Below, piece after piece: positions 41,679 to 50,258 of a DNA stretch of 64,000 bases. Below the pieces are notes generated by a model, which was not told the origin of the DNA, ran no database searches, and saw only the letters and a program-made list of their open reading frames with translations. The translations under genes were made by a program, and so were the position numbers. Location of the stretch: the NCBI GenBank assembly GCA_963787375.1, contig CAWBCR010000014.1, positions 62,001 to 126,000 on the forward strand, read 5' to 3'. Position 1 is the first letter of the stretch; each line of letters starts with the position of its first letter. The DNA comes from CAWBCR01 sp963787375. GTDB lineage: Bacteria; Chloroflexota; Anaerolineae; Aggregatilineales; UBA3940.

Positions 41679-42428
41679 ATGGCGCAGATTGTCGCGATAC
41701 ACGCTGCACGTGAGGGCGCAGGCAAATCGACGTTTTCCGCTGCGCTGGCTACCAGCCTGGCGCTGGCGGGCCGGCGGATTGGGCTGGTCGATGCAGTGGG
41801 CACCTGGCCGGGGCTGCCCGGCCTGTTTGGCGCAGCCGCCGGCGAGAAGGATCCCACCTTCGGCGATTACCTGCGCGGCGCGTGCGAGATCGACGCGGCT
41901 GCCCACGATGTCGGCGCGCAGTTTGGCGTCGACATGCCGGGCTGTGTGTTCGTCGTTCCCTGCGGGCCGCCGCTCGACATCGGGCCGGAGGTGATCCTCG
42001 AACGGTCCCGGCGCGGGTTTGAGCGTCTCACCGAGCAGTTGGCGCTCGACGCGCTGCTGGTGGATGTGGCCGCCGGGGCCGGGCATGGCTCGCTGGGCCT
42101 GATTGCGGCGACTGATGTGGCGCTGATCGTGCTGCGCATCGACCCGCGCCTGTACCAGGGCACCAGCGTGCTGATCGACCTGCTGGTTAATCTTGACTTC
42201 CGGCGGCTGCTGCTGGCCGTGAATGACGTCCCGGCGACTTATGACGCCGGGCAGGTCAAGCAGGCGGTGGTAAGCGCCTATCACGTGCCTGACGTGGTTG
42301 TGCTGCCCCACAGCGACCTGCTGGTGCCGCTGGGCGGCGCTCGGTACGTGGCCCTCCATCGCGAGGACGGTTACAGTCAGCAGGTGAGAGCCGCCGGCGA
42401 GTGGCTGTTCAGCAGTTCCGACGTGTGA
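41679..42428 (+). CDS. MinD/ParA-family P-loop ATPase 2 (divergent)
   Basis: A 249-residue relative of the previous protein. The P-loop is AREGAGKSTFSAAL; the A' position reads LVDAVGTWPG, lacking the second Asp, and the Walker B region is DALLVDVAAGAG. Its overall length and helices match ATPase 1 (RLYQGTSVLIDLLVNL against DYQGTGVTVEVARKL), so it is a diverged tandem duplicate. It may form a heterodimer with ATPase 1. It lies 18 bases after ATPase 1 and 18 bases before the cyclase gene. Confidence 0.8.
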   Translation: MAQIVAIHAAREGAGKSTFSAALATSLALAGRRIGLVDAVGTWPGLPGLFGAAAGEKDPTFGDYLRGACEIDAAAHDVGAQFGVDMPGCVFVVPCGPPLDIGPEVILERSRRGFERLTEQLALDALLVDVAAGAGHGSLGLIAATDVALIVLRIDPRLYQGTSVLIDLLVNLDFRRLLLAVNDVPATYDAGQVKQAVVSAYHVPDVVVLPHSDLLVPLGGARYVALHREDGYSQQVRAAGEWLFSSSDV

Positions 42429-42446
42429 CCCATCAAAAGGAATCCT

Positions 42447-44002
42447 ATGAGCATCGCCGTTTCGCAGCAACCCCTGGCCGGGCTGGAGCCACGGCTGCGG
42501 AGCCTGCTTCCGGCGGACCTGTACGTCGAAGCGTGGCTGGATCCCTCAGCGGCTAATCTTGAGCGGGTGTTCAAGCATCTGCGCACGCTTCAGCGCGTGC
42601 TGCACGACTACCTGCCACCGCATTTAGCCAACAAGCCGCCCGCGCCGGGGACGGTCGAATACGCTTGGCAGGAAGGCACCCTGATGTTCACCGACCTGGC
42701 GGGCTTCACTACGCTGATGGAGGCCAACGCGGCGCGCGGGCAGGATGGCGCGCTGGCGATCCTCAAGGTGCTCAACGATTACTTCGCCGACATGATCGAG
42801 ATCGTCAGCAAATCGGGCGGGGAGCTGATGGAGTTCACCGGCGACGCCATCCTGGCGCTGTTCCCGCACAGTGAGTTTCAAAACGAGACGGCGCAGGCCG
42901 TCCGCGCCGGGCTGCGCATCCAGCGCAGTATGAAGCGTTATGATCGCGCCGACGCCCCTGACGGCTATTCGCTCAAGATGCGTATCGGGATCCACACCGG
43001 GCGTTTCCTGACGGCCAGCCTCGGCACGCCGCGCCGCATGGAGCACGTCCTGCTGGGCCAGGAGGTGCGCATCGCCAAACGCGCCGAGGGAGCCGGGCGG
43101 GTAGGGCGGGTATGCCTGACGCAGTCGGCCTACGAGCGTGTGCAGTCAGAGTTTCGCTTCGAGCCGGGCGCTGCCGGTTATCACCTGCCTGTCGACGACC
43201 TGACCGATGAGAATCTGGGCACCTTCGAGATCGCCATGCCGCGCCGGCGGGCGGGCGGCGCGGTGCTGCTCGACCGCAGCATCGAGGGGCTGGTGGGCGA
43301 CATCGAGCACGTGCTGGCCGATGTCGAGCCGCTGGCCGCGTTCATGCCCAACCCAATCCTGGCGCTGGTGGTCGAGTTCGGTGGCCCGCCGCCAGATTCC
43401 GCCCGACCTGCCCAGCCCGGTGGCAATGTTCGTCGACCTGCTGGGGCTGCCGGAGGCGGTCGATGGTGCGAGCGAGGAGGAGATCGCCGCGGTCGTCGCC
43501 ACGTTCTCGCGGACCTTCGCGCTGATCAACGCGGCGGTCGAGTTCGCATGGGGGCGTGCTCAAGAAGGCAACCTACCATATGGCCGGCTCGACGATGCTG
43601 ATCCTGTTCGGCGTGCCGATGTCGCACACCGACGACCTGCAGCGCGCGGCGCAGGCCGCGCTGGCTATCCGCGAGATCGCGCTGGCCGTCAAGCCGCCGC
43701 TGGTCGGGAGCCATGAGGTCGTGATCGAGTGCCAGATCGGGATGGCAGGTGGGCTGGTGTTCTCGGCGGAGATCGGCGAGCCGCGTGGTCGGCGTGACTT
43801 CAACGTGCTGGGCGACGCGGTCAACACGGCGGCGCGGCTGATGAGCCGCGCGGTGGGCAACCGCATCTTCATGACCGCGGCGCTGCGCGAGCAGCTTGGC
43901 GAGGCGTTCAGGTTCAAGTGGCTGGGCGAGATGCCGCTCAAGGGCAAGACCGCGCGCCTGAAGGTCTTTTCGCTGGAGGGTGAGGCGGAGAGCAAGGACT
44001 AA
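42447..44002 (+). CDS. Tandem class III nucleotidyl cyclase (two frameshifts)
   Basis: About 518 residues across three frames. Frame 1 (42447 to about 43383) contains a full cyclase domain: metal Asp in LMFTDLAGFTTLMEANAARG, second Asp in FTGDAILALF and QEVRIAKRAEGAGRV. Frame 2 (about 43385-43548) opens a second domain with VAMFVDLLGLPEAVDGASEE. Frame 3 (to 44002) continues with HMAGSTMLILFGVPMSHTDD, GRRDFNVLGDAVNTAARLMS and the usual LKGKTARLKVFSLEG end. In the second domain the GD metal motif reads AGSTM, so it may be a regulatory partner. The breaks look like sequencing indels. Confidence 0.8.
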
Positions 44003-44062
44003 CACAGAGATCGCGGAGAGCGCAGCGAATCTCCCTCTGCGCTCTTCTCTATCGCCGTTTTA

Positions 44063-44089
44063 GTTCTGATTATTTGGTGTAATCAGAAC
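44063..44089. terminator. Inverted repeat after the cyclase gene
   Basis: GTTCTGATTA (44063-44072) and TAATCAGAAC (44080-44089), loop TTTGGTG. A 10-bp perfect stem 60 bases downstream of the cyclase; AT-rich, so operator function is also possible. Confidence 0.45.
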
Positions 44090-44128
44090 GTATCGTCGGG
44101 CACGCGGTTTGGATATGGCAAAGGAAAA

Positions 44129-44149
44129 GCCCCGGTTGGTAGCCGGGGC
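44129..44149 (-). terminator. Rho-independent terminator of the lipoprotein gene
   Basis: GCCCCGG (44129-44135) and CCGGGGC (44143-44149); on the minus strand it is followed by TTTTCCTTT. It lies 23 bases after the lipoprotein stop. Confidence 0.7.
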
Positions 44150-44171
44150 GAGGATGATGATACTGCGACAA

Positions 44172-45097
44172 TCACGGTTCTGGGGTAGGGAAACTACTGT
44201 AGAGTTCGGGAATGAGATCCAACATGGCATTACGGCACAGATCTACGGCATCTTCTGTGGTGCTTTGAAGATAAGAATCGATGGCCAGGTCATCGCGATA
44301 CAATTTCACTGTTCGCTCTAGGTAGTCAAGCGCACTTCTGCATTTCATTGTCGTTCCTACAATGTCTTGGTGCAAGCCACTCAAATCGTTCGGAACAGAT
44401 ACGGTTTTGAACTCGTCGGTCAAGACGTTCAGCCAGACGCGGCTGGCGCCGATCTTGTTTAGCCAGTCAGTGTATTCGCTGCTCTGCAATGAATCACGTT
44501 GAGGCCAATAAAATCGTACACCGAGAAAACCTTTCCCATGTTTTCTGACCAGGTTGCCAGAGACGGAAGGATCGTATTGCCATATTGAAGATCGGCAGGC
44601 GAAGGTCCGGGCGTGACAGTCGGTGAAGGCGTGGCGGTTGGTCGGGATGTTGCGGTGGGTCCAGGCGTAGAGGTTGGCCGCGGTGTGGCGGATGGGACCC
44701 CCATCACTGTGTCGAGCCGCTCTTGATAATCGTTGAAATGACGTGAGGCTGCGTCGAAGTAGGCATTGACGCTGGCGTCAGCCTCGCTGGCGAGAAAGGC
44801 ACGGAAGCCGTCGATTGTGCTGTCCATATAGGCAATCAAAGCATCCTGCGCGTCAGCAGCGCAATCAGGTACTTCTATGTCTTCAGCATCGCGGCGGATA
44901 GCTTGCAGGTCAGAGACAATAGGAGCCAAACTGACGCGGGGCGTGCTCTGGGCCAACTCTACAGCGTCGTCAAAGCGTCGGGCGACATCACGGACGCCCT
45001 CTGAGTAGGCTTGACCTTGTTTGGGTGGACAGACGCCCGGTGCTGACGAACAGGCGGACAAGAAAAGGATAGCCAGCAGCAGAACCCACTTGCGCAT
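44172..45097 (-). CDS. Putative lipoprotein (one frameshift)
   Basis: Start MRKWVLLLAILFLSAC is a lipoprotein signal with lipobox LSAC; AGGGAG precedes it. A helical domain (VRDVARRFDDAVELAQSTPR and RHFNDYQERLDTVMG) is followed by a Thr/Pro-rich linker (about 135-170) and a second helical domain. The frame stops at 44459, but the neighbouring frame near 44485 continues as DSLQSSEYTDWLNKIGASRV and ALDYLERTVKLYRDDLAIDS to 44172, matching the style of the first domain. I join them, assuming one indel. No function is recognisable; it may be a surface-attached helical protein. Confidence 0.6.
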
Positions 45098-45192
45098 GAT
45101 GCAACTCCCTTCCTTACATCGACATTGTTGCACGGATACGGAAAGCATGTCAAGCGGTTTCGTGGCGAAGGGCGGCGAAATAGGTGGAGGGC

Positions 45193-45223
45193 GGCGGGCC
45201 TGCGTGTCACGCGCAGGCCCGCC
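45193..45223 (-). terminator. Hairpin after the alcohol dehydrogenase gene
   Basis: GGCGGGCCTGCG (45193-45204) and CGCAGGCCCGCC (45212-45223), a 12-bp stem with loop TGTCACG, between the dehydrogenase stop (45307) and the lipoprotein start. No U-tract. Confidence 0.55.
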
Positions 45224-45306
45224 TGGCATGGATGGTGTGACCCCTGGGTAAGGCTGTCGCCGCCTGGCGGCGGCGCTACAGGCCGGGCCACGTGGTTCGA
45301 AGCGCC

Positions 45307-46465
45307 TTACAGCGCCCGTTCCAAAATCTGGCGAAGCTCGTCGTCGGTCAGCGTGATGGGGTTCTTCTTCATGCTGCTCGTCGCGCGGACCGTCTCGACC
45401 AGCTCCGGGAAATCGGCCTCAGGAATGCCCATGCTCGCCAGCGTCGGCGTCGCCAGCGACTCGCACAGCGCGCCCGCCCACGCCGCGCCATCGCGCGGGC
45501 TGGCGTTGGGGTCGCCGGTGAGGATGCGGGCAACCTCGGCGAATCGGCGCAGCGTGTCGCTGCCCGGCGCGCGGGCCTCCAGCGCCTGAATGTTGACCAG
45601 CATGGCGTGTGGCAGCAGGCAGCCGCACAGCGTGCCGTGTGGCGCGTGGTAGCGCCCGCCCAGCAGCCCCGCAAAGCCGTGCACCGATCCCAGCCCGGCA
45701 TTCGCGACCCCCAGCCCGCTCATCAGCGCCGCCAACGACATATCCTCGCGCGCGGCGCGGTCGCTGCCATCCTGATAGGCGCGGCGCAGCGCGCGGGCGG
45801 CGCAGGCCAGCCCCTCGCGGCAGATGCCATCTGTCAGCGGCGTGGCCCGGTTCGAGACGAACGGCTCGATGAGCTGGGTCAGCGCGTCGAGGCCGGTGCT
45901 GGCGGTGATGGCGGGTGGCAGGCTCAGCGTCAGGTCGGGGTCGATCAGCGCAAACGTGGGGATCATCCACGCGCTGCGGATGCTGGCCTTGATGCCGTGC
46001 CCGCTGGCCAGCAGCACCGCGTTGGCGGTGACCTCCGTGCCGGTCCCGGCGGTGGTCGGGATGGCGATACACGGCAGCGAGGGCCGTGTGATCGTGCGCC
46101 CCTGGCCCACCACCTCGACGTAGTCGAGCGGCGCGCCGCCGTTGGTCGCCAGCGCGGCGATGGCCTTGGCCGCATCCAGCGCGCTGCCGCCGCCGAACCC
46201 GATGATCAGGTCGCAGCCGGCGGCGTGCGCCTGCGCCGTCCCATCCGCAACGTCCTGTGTGGACGGCTCGCCGCCCGGCGCGAACGTGTCGTGCGCGACC
46301 CCCGCCGCGTCGAGCGCGTCCATCAGCGGCGCAGCGCGCGTGCTGATCGCTGCCGGTGACGACCAGCGCCCTGCGGCCCAGCGACGCCGCCAGCGGCCCG
46401 GCCTCCGGCAGCCTGCCCGCCCCGAAAATGATGCGCGATGCCGTTGCAAACTCGAAGCGCGTCAC
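45307..46465 (-). CDS. Iron-containing (group III) alcohol dehydrogenase (one frameshift)
   Basis: NAD(P)-dependent dehydrogenase of about 385 residues. The N-terminus in the frame from the GTG at 46465 reads TRFEFATASRIIFGAGRLPE and RALVVTGS; near 46345 the frame changes to AAPLMDALDAAGVAHDTFAP, then nucleotide-binding IIGFGGGSALDAAKAIA and PTTAGTGTEVT. Metal ligands are visible in TGLDALTQLIEPFVS (Asp, then His region) and SVHGFAGLLGGRYHAPHG. It is last in a minus-strand catabolic series, so it probably oxidises or reduces an intermediate of the sugar/polyol imported by the divergent PTS. The break looks like an indel. Confidence 0.85.
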
Positions 46466-46527
46466 TGCGAGTGCTCCTGATAGGCTTACATTCTACAATG
46501 GTGGAGGCGCGCTGTGCGCCCGGCAGG

Positions 46528-47184
46528 TCAGCGCGCGCGATTGGCCTGTCCGTAGTTCTCGTTGTAGTTGCGGGCCATCACCGCCACCTGCTCGTCGGTC
46601 AGCCGGATCGGCGTGCCGCGCAGCATCGCCAGGTGCGTGATCTTCGCGATCTCCTCGACCTCAACGGCCACCCGTGTCGCCTGCGCGGGGCTGTCGCCGA
46701 TGGTGAATACCCCGTGGCTCTGCATGATGACCGCCAGACTGCTGCCGATGACGCGCAGCATCTCGACGCCGATGCAGTCGTCGCCAACCGGCGGATAATA
46801 GCCGCCCAGCGGCACCTCACCGCCGACCAGCCCGCAGGTCGTCAGGCAGGCCGGAATCGGCTGGCCGAGCACGGCAAAGCTGCTGGCGTAGGGAGAGTGG
46901 GTGTGCACCATGCCGAACACATCGGGGCGGTGGCGGTAGACGTACAGGTGCGTCGTCGTGTCGATGGACGGGGCGTATTCGCCCTCGACCACCTGGCCAT
47001 CCAGCGAGACGACCACCAGGTTCTCCGGGCTGAGTTCCTCGTAGGGCACGCCGGTAGGCTTAATGACGACCAGGCCCGTCGCCGCGTCGCGCCCGCTCAC
47101 GTTGCCGCTGGTCATCTTGACCAGGTCATTCGTAGGCAGCTCCAGGTTGCAGCGCCACACTTCCTGTCTCAGCTCTTGCAGCAT
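46528..47184 (-). CDS. Class II aldolase / L-ribulose-5-phosphate 4-epimerase-like protein
   Basis: A 218-residue zinc enzyme. SGNVSGRD (phosphate binding), HTHSPYASSF (two zinc His), and IMQSHGVFTIGDSPAQA (third His) are present, with LSPENLVVVSLDGQVVEGE typical of AraD/UlaF/FucA. It could epimerise L-ribulose 5-phosphate or cleave a ketose phosphate. The neighbouring UlaE-like epimerase favours a pentulose-phosphate route. It lies one base before the next gene's stop, so they are co-transcribed. Confidence 0.88.
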   Translation of the reverse strand: MLQELRQEVWRCNLELPTNDLVKMTSGNVSGRDAATGLVVIKPTGVPYEELSPENLVVVSLDGQVVEGEYAPSIDTTTHLYVYRHRPDVFGMVHTHSPYASSFAVLGQPIPACLTTCGLVGGEVPLGGYYPPVGDDCIGVEMLRVIGSSLAVIMQSHGVFTIGDSPAQATRVAVEVEEIAKITHLAMLRGTPIRLTDEQVAVMARNYNENYGQANRAR

Positions 47185-47185
47185 A

Positions 47186-48034
47186 CTATCCTCCCGGCGC
47201 GGGCAGGCTCGCCTCGATCTGCGCGCGCACCCAGCGCTGCGCCTGTTCGGCGGCGCGCAGCGCGTCGTCGCCCGCCCACATCTCGATCATGATCGGCCCG
47301 TTAAAGCCGATCTCCCATAGTTTCGCGAACACGTCGGCGAAAGGCACCTGTCCCTCGCCAAACGGCACGTTGCGCACCACACCGGGCAGCGTGTCTTTGA
47401 CGTGAATCCCGGCGAAGTGGCCCGCGCCGGCTTGCAGTTCGGCCAGCACATCGTGGCCCATCGCCAGCAGGTTGCCGACATCGCCGTAAAGCTGGAACCA
47501 CGGCGAGTTCAGCGCGCTGACGTAATCCATCGCCTGCGTGACCGAGGTCAGGAAGTGCTCGGTGTTCTCCAGCGCCAGCATCAGGCCAGCAGGCGCGGCC
47601 CAGTCCAGCCCGCGGCGCAGGCCCTCCAGAAAACGCTCGCGGGTGCCTGAATCGCCCGGCTCGTAGAACACGTCGTAGCCCGGCACCAGCACGATCCGCA
47701 CCCCTATGTCCAGCGCCAGGTCGACCGCCCGCTGCAGAATGTCGAGCCCGCGCTTTCGAACGTCTGGCTGGGCGCTGCCCAGCGGGAAGCGACGGTGCGC
47801 GCTGAGGCACATCCCGGTCAGCCGCACGCCGCTGTCGGCTGCTGCTCGACGCAGCGCTGCGCGCTGTGTCGGCCCCCAGTCGAGCCGCGCCAGCCGTTCG
47901 TCGCTCTCGTCTATCGAGATCTCGATGAAGTCGAAGCCCGCCTTCGCGGTGGCAGCCAGGCGCTGCGGCCAGGTCAGGTCGGCTGGCAGCGCCTTTTCAT
48001 AGAGTCCGATCGTGAGCGACGCTGGGCTGTGCAT
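47186..48034 (-). CDS. L-ribulose-5-phosphate 3-epimerase (UlaE)-like TIM-barrel protein
   Basis: A 282-residue xylose-isomerase-like barrel. Motifs FDFIEISIDESDERLARLDW, GMCLSAHRRFPLGS, IVLVPGYDVFYEP, LALENTEHF and FAGIHVKDTLPGVVRNVPFG, then PIMIEMW match UlaE/SgaU/YiaQ L-xylulose- or L-ribulose-5-phosphate 3-epimerases with their metal Glu, Asp, His and Glu ligands. Start 48034 follows AGAGGG; the frame is open upstream to 48127. With the AraD-like enzyme it forms the lower pathway typical of ascorbate or xylulose use. Confidence 0.85.
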   Translation of the reverse strand: MHSPASLTIGLYEKALPADLTWPQRLAATAKAGFDFIEISIDESDERLARLDWGPTQRAALRRAAADSGVRLTGMCLSAHRRFPLGSAQPDVRKRGLDILQRAVDLALDIGVRIVLVPGYDVFYEPGDSGTRERFLEGLRRGLDWAAPAGLMLALENTEHFLTSVTQAMDYVSALNSPWFQLYGDVGNLLAMGHDVLAELQAGAGHFAGIHVKDTLPGVVRNVPFGEGQVPFADVFAKLWEIGFNGPIMIEMWAGDDALRAAEQAQRWVRAQIEASLPAPGG

Positions 48035-48095
48035 TGGCCCTCTGCGCTGGGAGAGTGGGACCGCGCCGCCGCGCGCGCGGAAGTTGCTGTGGGTG

Positions 48096-49232
48096 TCAGC
48101 CGGGAACCGGGTACAGCCCGTATTCATGCGCCGTCTCGAAGAACGCCAGGATGTTTTCCAGCGGGACGTCGTCGCCGAAATTGTGCGAAGGCGCCAGCAC
48201 GAAGCCGCCGCCCGGCCCCAGTTCTTCGATGCGCTGGCGCACTTCGGCGCGCACCCCTTCGACCGGCCCGCGCATGGTCTGCTGCACGTCGACGCCGCCC
48301 AGAAAGGAAATCTCGCTGCCGTATTCCGCCTTCAATGCGGCAGGGTCCATCCCTTTGGCGCGCGGCTGGACCGGGTTGAGAATGTCGAACCCGGCCTCGA
48401 CAAAATACGGGATGAAGCGGTTGACCGATCCGCAGCTGTGCAGCAGGAACTTCACCTGCGGGGCCTTTTCCTTGACGATCTGCGCCAGGTAGGCATGCCG
48501 GGGCTGAAGCAGCTCATGGTAGAGCGCCGGCGCGAACATCGGGCCGTTCTGCGTGCCGACGTCATCGGCGATCTCAATGATCTGCACGTATGGGCCGACC
48601 ACGTCGAGGTAGACGCTGTAGAACCCGGCCAGCACCTCGGCCAGCCTGCCGAACAGCGCGTCTACAAATGGCCTGTCGAGAACCAGGTCCATCAGCAGTT
48701 TCTCCATGCCGCGCAGATAGTGCGACAGCTCGAAGATGCCGGAGATGGTGGGGCGGTACGCACCGATGGCGAAGTCGGTGTTGTGGTAGAGGGACTCGAC
48801 CTCCTCGCGCAGCCCTTCGATGCGCGCCGGGTCGAAAGGATCGGGCCAGGGGTAAGAGGCCAGATCGGCGATGGTGGCGTTTGCCAGGGGCGTACCGCCC
48901 AGCTCGTAGAATCCGCCAGGCAGGACCCGGTGGATCAGACCCCACTCGTCTTTCCAGCCGCCGTCGGGGGTTGTGTCTTGCATAAAGCCCGTCGGCGGGC
49001 GAAGGTGGACATAGCGAATATCGGTGCCCAGCGCATCCAGCACGCGGTTGTCGTTATAGCTCATCACAGCGCCCGTCAGGCGGCGAGGGCCATCGCCCTC
49101 GATGCCAAAGTGCTCTTTGAGGAGCTGATAGCGCGAGTTGGTGATCTTGTGCGCCGAACCACCCAGGCTGGTGGGAACACGATCGGGCGTTCTGTGTTCA
49201 AGCGCAGTGATAACGCGTTCGCGAGGGAGCAT
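48096..49232 (-). CDS. Uroporphyrinogen-decarboxylase-like (UroD/MtaA fold) protein
   Basis: A 378-residue UROD-family protein. The start MLPRERVITALEHRTPDRVP is the typical beginning of catabolic-locus UROD-like proteins, and LLHSCGSVNRF carries the His-x-Cys zinc motif of corrinoid methyltransferases, absent in true HemE. Such proteins are common in sugar gene clusters of Chloroflexi and Firmicutes, with unclear reaction (methyl transfer or decarboxylation). The ATG at 49232 is taken because the promoter and operator lie just upstream. First gene of the minus-strand catabolic unit. Confidence 0.8.
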   Translation of the reverse strand: MLPRERVITALEHRTPDRVPTSLGGSAHKITNSRYQLLKEHFGIEGDGPRRLTGAVMSYNDNRVLDALGTDIRYVHLRPPTGFMQDTTPDGGWKDEWGLIHRVLPGGFYELGGTPLANATIADLASYPWPDPFDPARIEGLREEVESLYHNTDFAIGAYRPTISGIFELSHYLRGMEKLLMDLVLDRPFVDALFGRLAEVLAGFYSVYLDVVGPYVQIIEIADDVGTQNGPMFAPALYHELLQPRHAYLAQIVKEKAPQVKFLLHSCGSVNRFIPYFVEAGFDILNPVQPRAKGMDPAALKAEYGSEISFLGGVDVQQTMRGPVEGVRAEVRQRIEELGPGGGFVLAPSHNFGDDVPLENILAFFETAHEYGLYPVPG

Positions 49233-49245
49233 ATGATTGCCTCGT

Positions 49246-49257
49246 TTACATTTGTAA
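49246..49257. promoter_or_regulatory. Operator copy 1 (perfect TTACA-TT-TGTAA)
   Basis: A perfect inverted repeat 14-25 bases downstream of the start expected from the minus-strand promoter. The same motif recurs at 49396-49407 by the plus-strand promoter. The SorC regulator at 53695 is the best candidate to bind it. Confidence 0.7.
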
Positions 49258-49277
49258 CAAAATGCACTATTGTGCTC

Positions 49278-49307
49278 ATTGTAGTATGCATTCTGATTGC
49301 CTGTCAA
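49278..49307 (-). promoter_or_regulatory. Sigma-70 promoter of the catabolic genes
   Basis: TTGACA (49302-49307), 18-base spacer, TACAAT (49278-49283) on the minus strand, 46 bases before the UROD-like ATG. Confidence 0.8.
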
Positions 49308-49362
49308 GATGGAATCCGGGAATTCCTTTCATTGTGATACTTGCTTGTGCGTAAAGTGCCCA

Positions 49363-49391
49363 TTGACTCCCGTTTCATCCTGTAATATAAT
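49363..49391 (+). promoter_or_regulatory. Sigma-70 promoter of the PTS genes
   Basis: TTGACT (49363-49368), 17-base spacer, TATAAT (49386-49391). Transcription would start near 49398, inside operator copy 2, and run through a leader of about 430 bases. Confidence 0.85.
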
Positions 49392-49395
49392 TCAC

Positions 49396-49407
49396 TAACA
49401 AATGTAA
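49396..49407. promoter_or_regulatory. Operator copy 2 (TAACA-AA-TGTAA)
   Basis: On the opposite strand this reads TTACA-TT-TGTTA, one mismatch from copy 1. It covers the expected transcription start of the PTS promoter, a position suited to repression. Confidence 0.65.
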
Positions 49408-49830
49408 AGATTTCAAGCAAATGCTTGATTCGGCACGGCGGAAAGGCGGCGCTCGGCTCCGCAACACAACCCGGTGACAGGCCGCAGCAAACGGCACGTA
49501 CACCACTCGCCGGGGCAAACGAACGGAGCCGCTCACCATCCCTTGCCGCGAACGATCTCCCTTGACTGACCGCGCGGGAGCCGCTGCTGTAAAGCTGCCG
49601 GCTCCATGCGCCACCGCAGCCGCCCGGGCCTGGGCCACCCTCGCGGTTGTGATCTCCCGAAGGGCCATAGATACTGACGTGGGCGGCGTTCGGCCAGTCT
49701 GCCCGATCCTGCCCCGCAGATGGGCTCTCCCACACAATGGTGAACCCGGCTCGCTGATGGGCCACAGTGAGCCGCGAAGTTCCGGTGAAGCTCGTAGATG
49801 AGTTCCCGTAAGGATCAGGAGGATACAAAT
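49408..49830 (+). other. Long untranslated leader of the PTS operon
   Basis: About 420 bases lie between the promoter and the EIIB ATG. No ORF with family similarity or a good ribosome site is seen on either strand. The GC-rich sequence contains several short complementary segments (for example GGGCTCTCCCAC, GGCGGAAAGGCGGC) but no known riboswitch class was recognised. It may be a regulatory RNA leader or contain a small RNA. Confidence 0.4.
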
Positions 49831-50130
49831 ATGACGACGATTGCTCTGTGCTGTGGAGTCGCAATCAATTCATCCAATGTGGGTGAGGAGATCCTGCGCG
49901 ACGCGATGAAGGAGCGCGGCATTACCGGCGTCCAGTTGATAAAGTGCCATATCTCGGACGTCGATAGCTGGCTGCCCCGCGCCGACATCATCGTGCCGTT
50001 TCTGCTGTTTTCGGTCGAGACCGACAAGCCCGTGATCAGCGGTGTGCCGATGATCGCCGGTGGCAGGAAAAAGCGCCTGGAGGTCATCAACGAGATCTTC
50101 AGTCACGTGCCCGAAGCCGAAGGGAAGTAA
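49831..50130 (+). CDS. PTS EIIB component, galactitol type
   Basis: A 99-residue EIIB with the phosphocysteine loop near the N-terminus (IALCCGVAINSSNVGEE). It accepts phosphate from EIIA and passes it to the sugar bound by EIIC. An excellent ribosome site (AGGAGG) precedes the ATG. It is the first gene of the PTS operon and precedes EIIC, which is of the GatC type; the sugar is therefore probably a hexitol or pentitol. The specificity is not fixed by sequence. Confidence 0.85.
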   Translation: MTTIALCCGVAINSSNVGEEILRDAMKERGITGVQLIKCHISDVDSWLPRADIIVPFLLFSVETDKPVISGVPMIAGGRKKRLEVINEIFSHVPEAEGK

Positions 50131-50132
50131 CG

Positions 50133-50164
50133 CCCACGGGCCATCAGCCCTCACTGGCCCATGG
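50133..50164 (+). promoter_or_regulatory. Intercistronic hairpin between EIIB and EIIC genes
   Basis: GCCCACGGGCCA and TGGCCCATGGGC pair over 12 positions with one mismatch. It could adjust mRNA stability between the two cistrons. Confidence 0.5.
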
Positions 50165-50258
50165 GCAGCGATGAGCGCATCCTCTTTATGTCGCGTACCG
50201 TGCTTGATACGCACTGCCGGGACGCTGAGAGCCTGGCACTATAACGGAGGATAGATAG

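Noticed and set aside
40953..42470. 505-codon minus-strand ORF
   Set aside because: Shadow of the two MinD-like ATPase genes.
48012..49337. 441-codon plus-strand ORF
   Set aside because: Shadow of the UroD-like gene.
49408..49830. c-di-GMP or cobalamin riboswitch
   Set aside because: Individual words such as GGGCAAACG resemble parts of known motifs, but the order of conserved blocks does not fit any known class.
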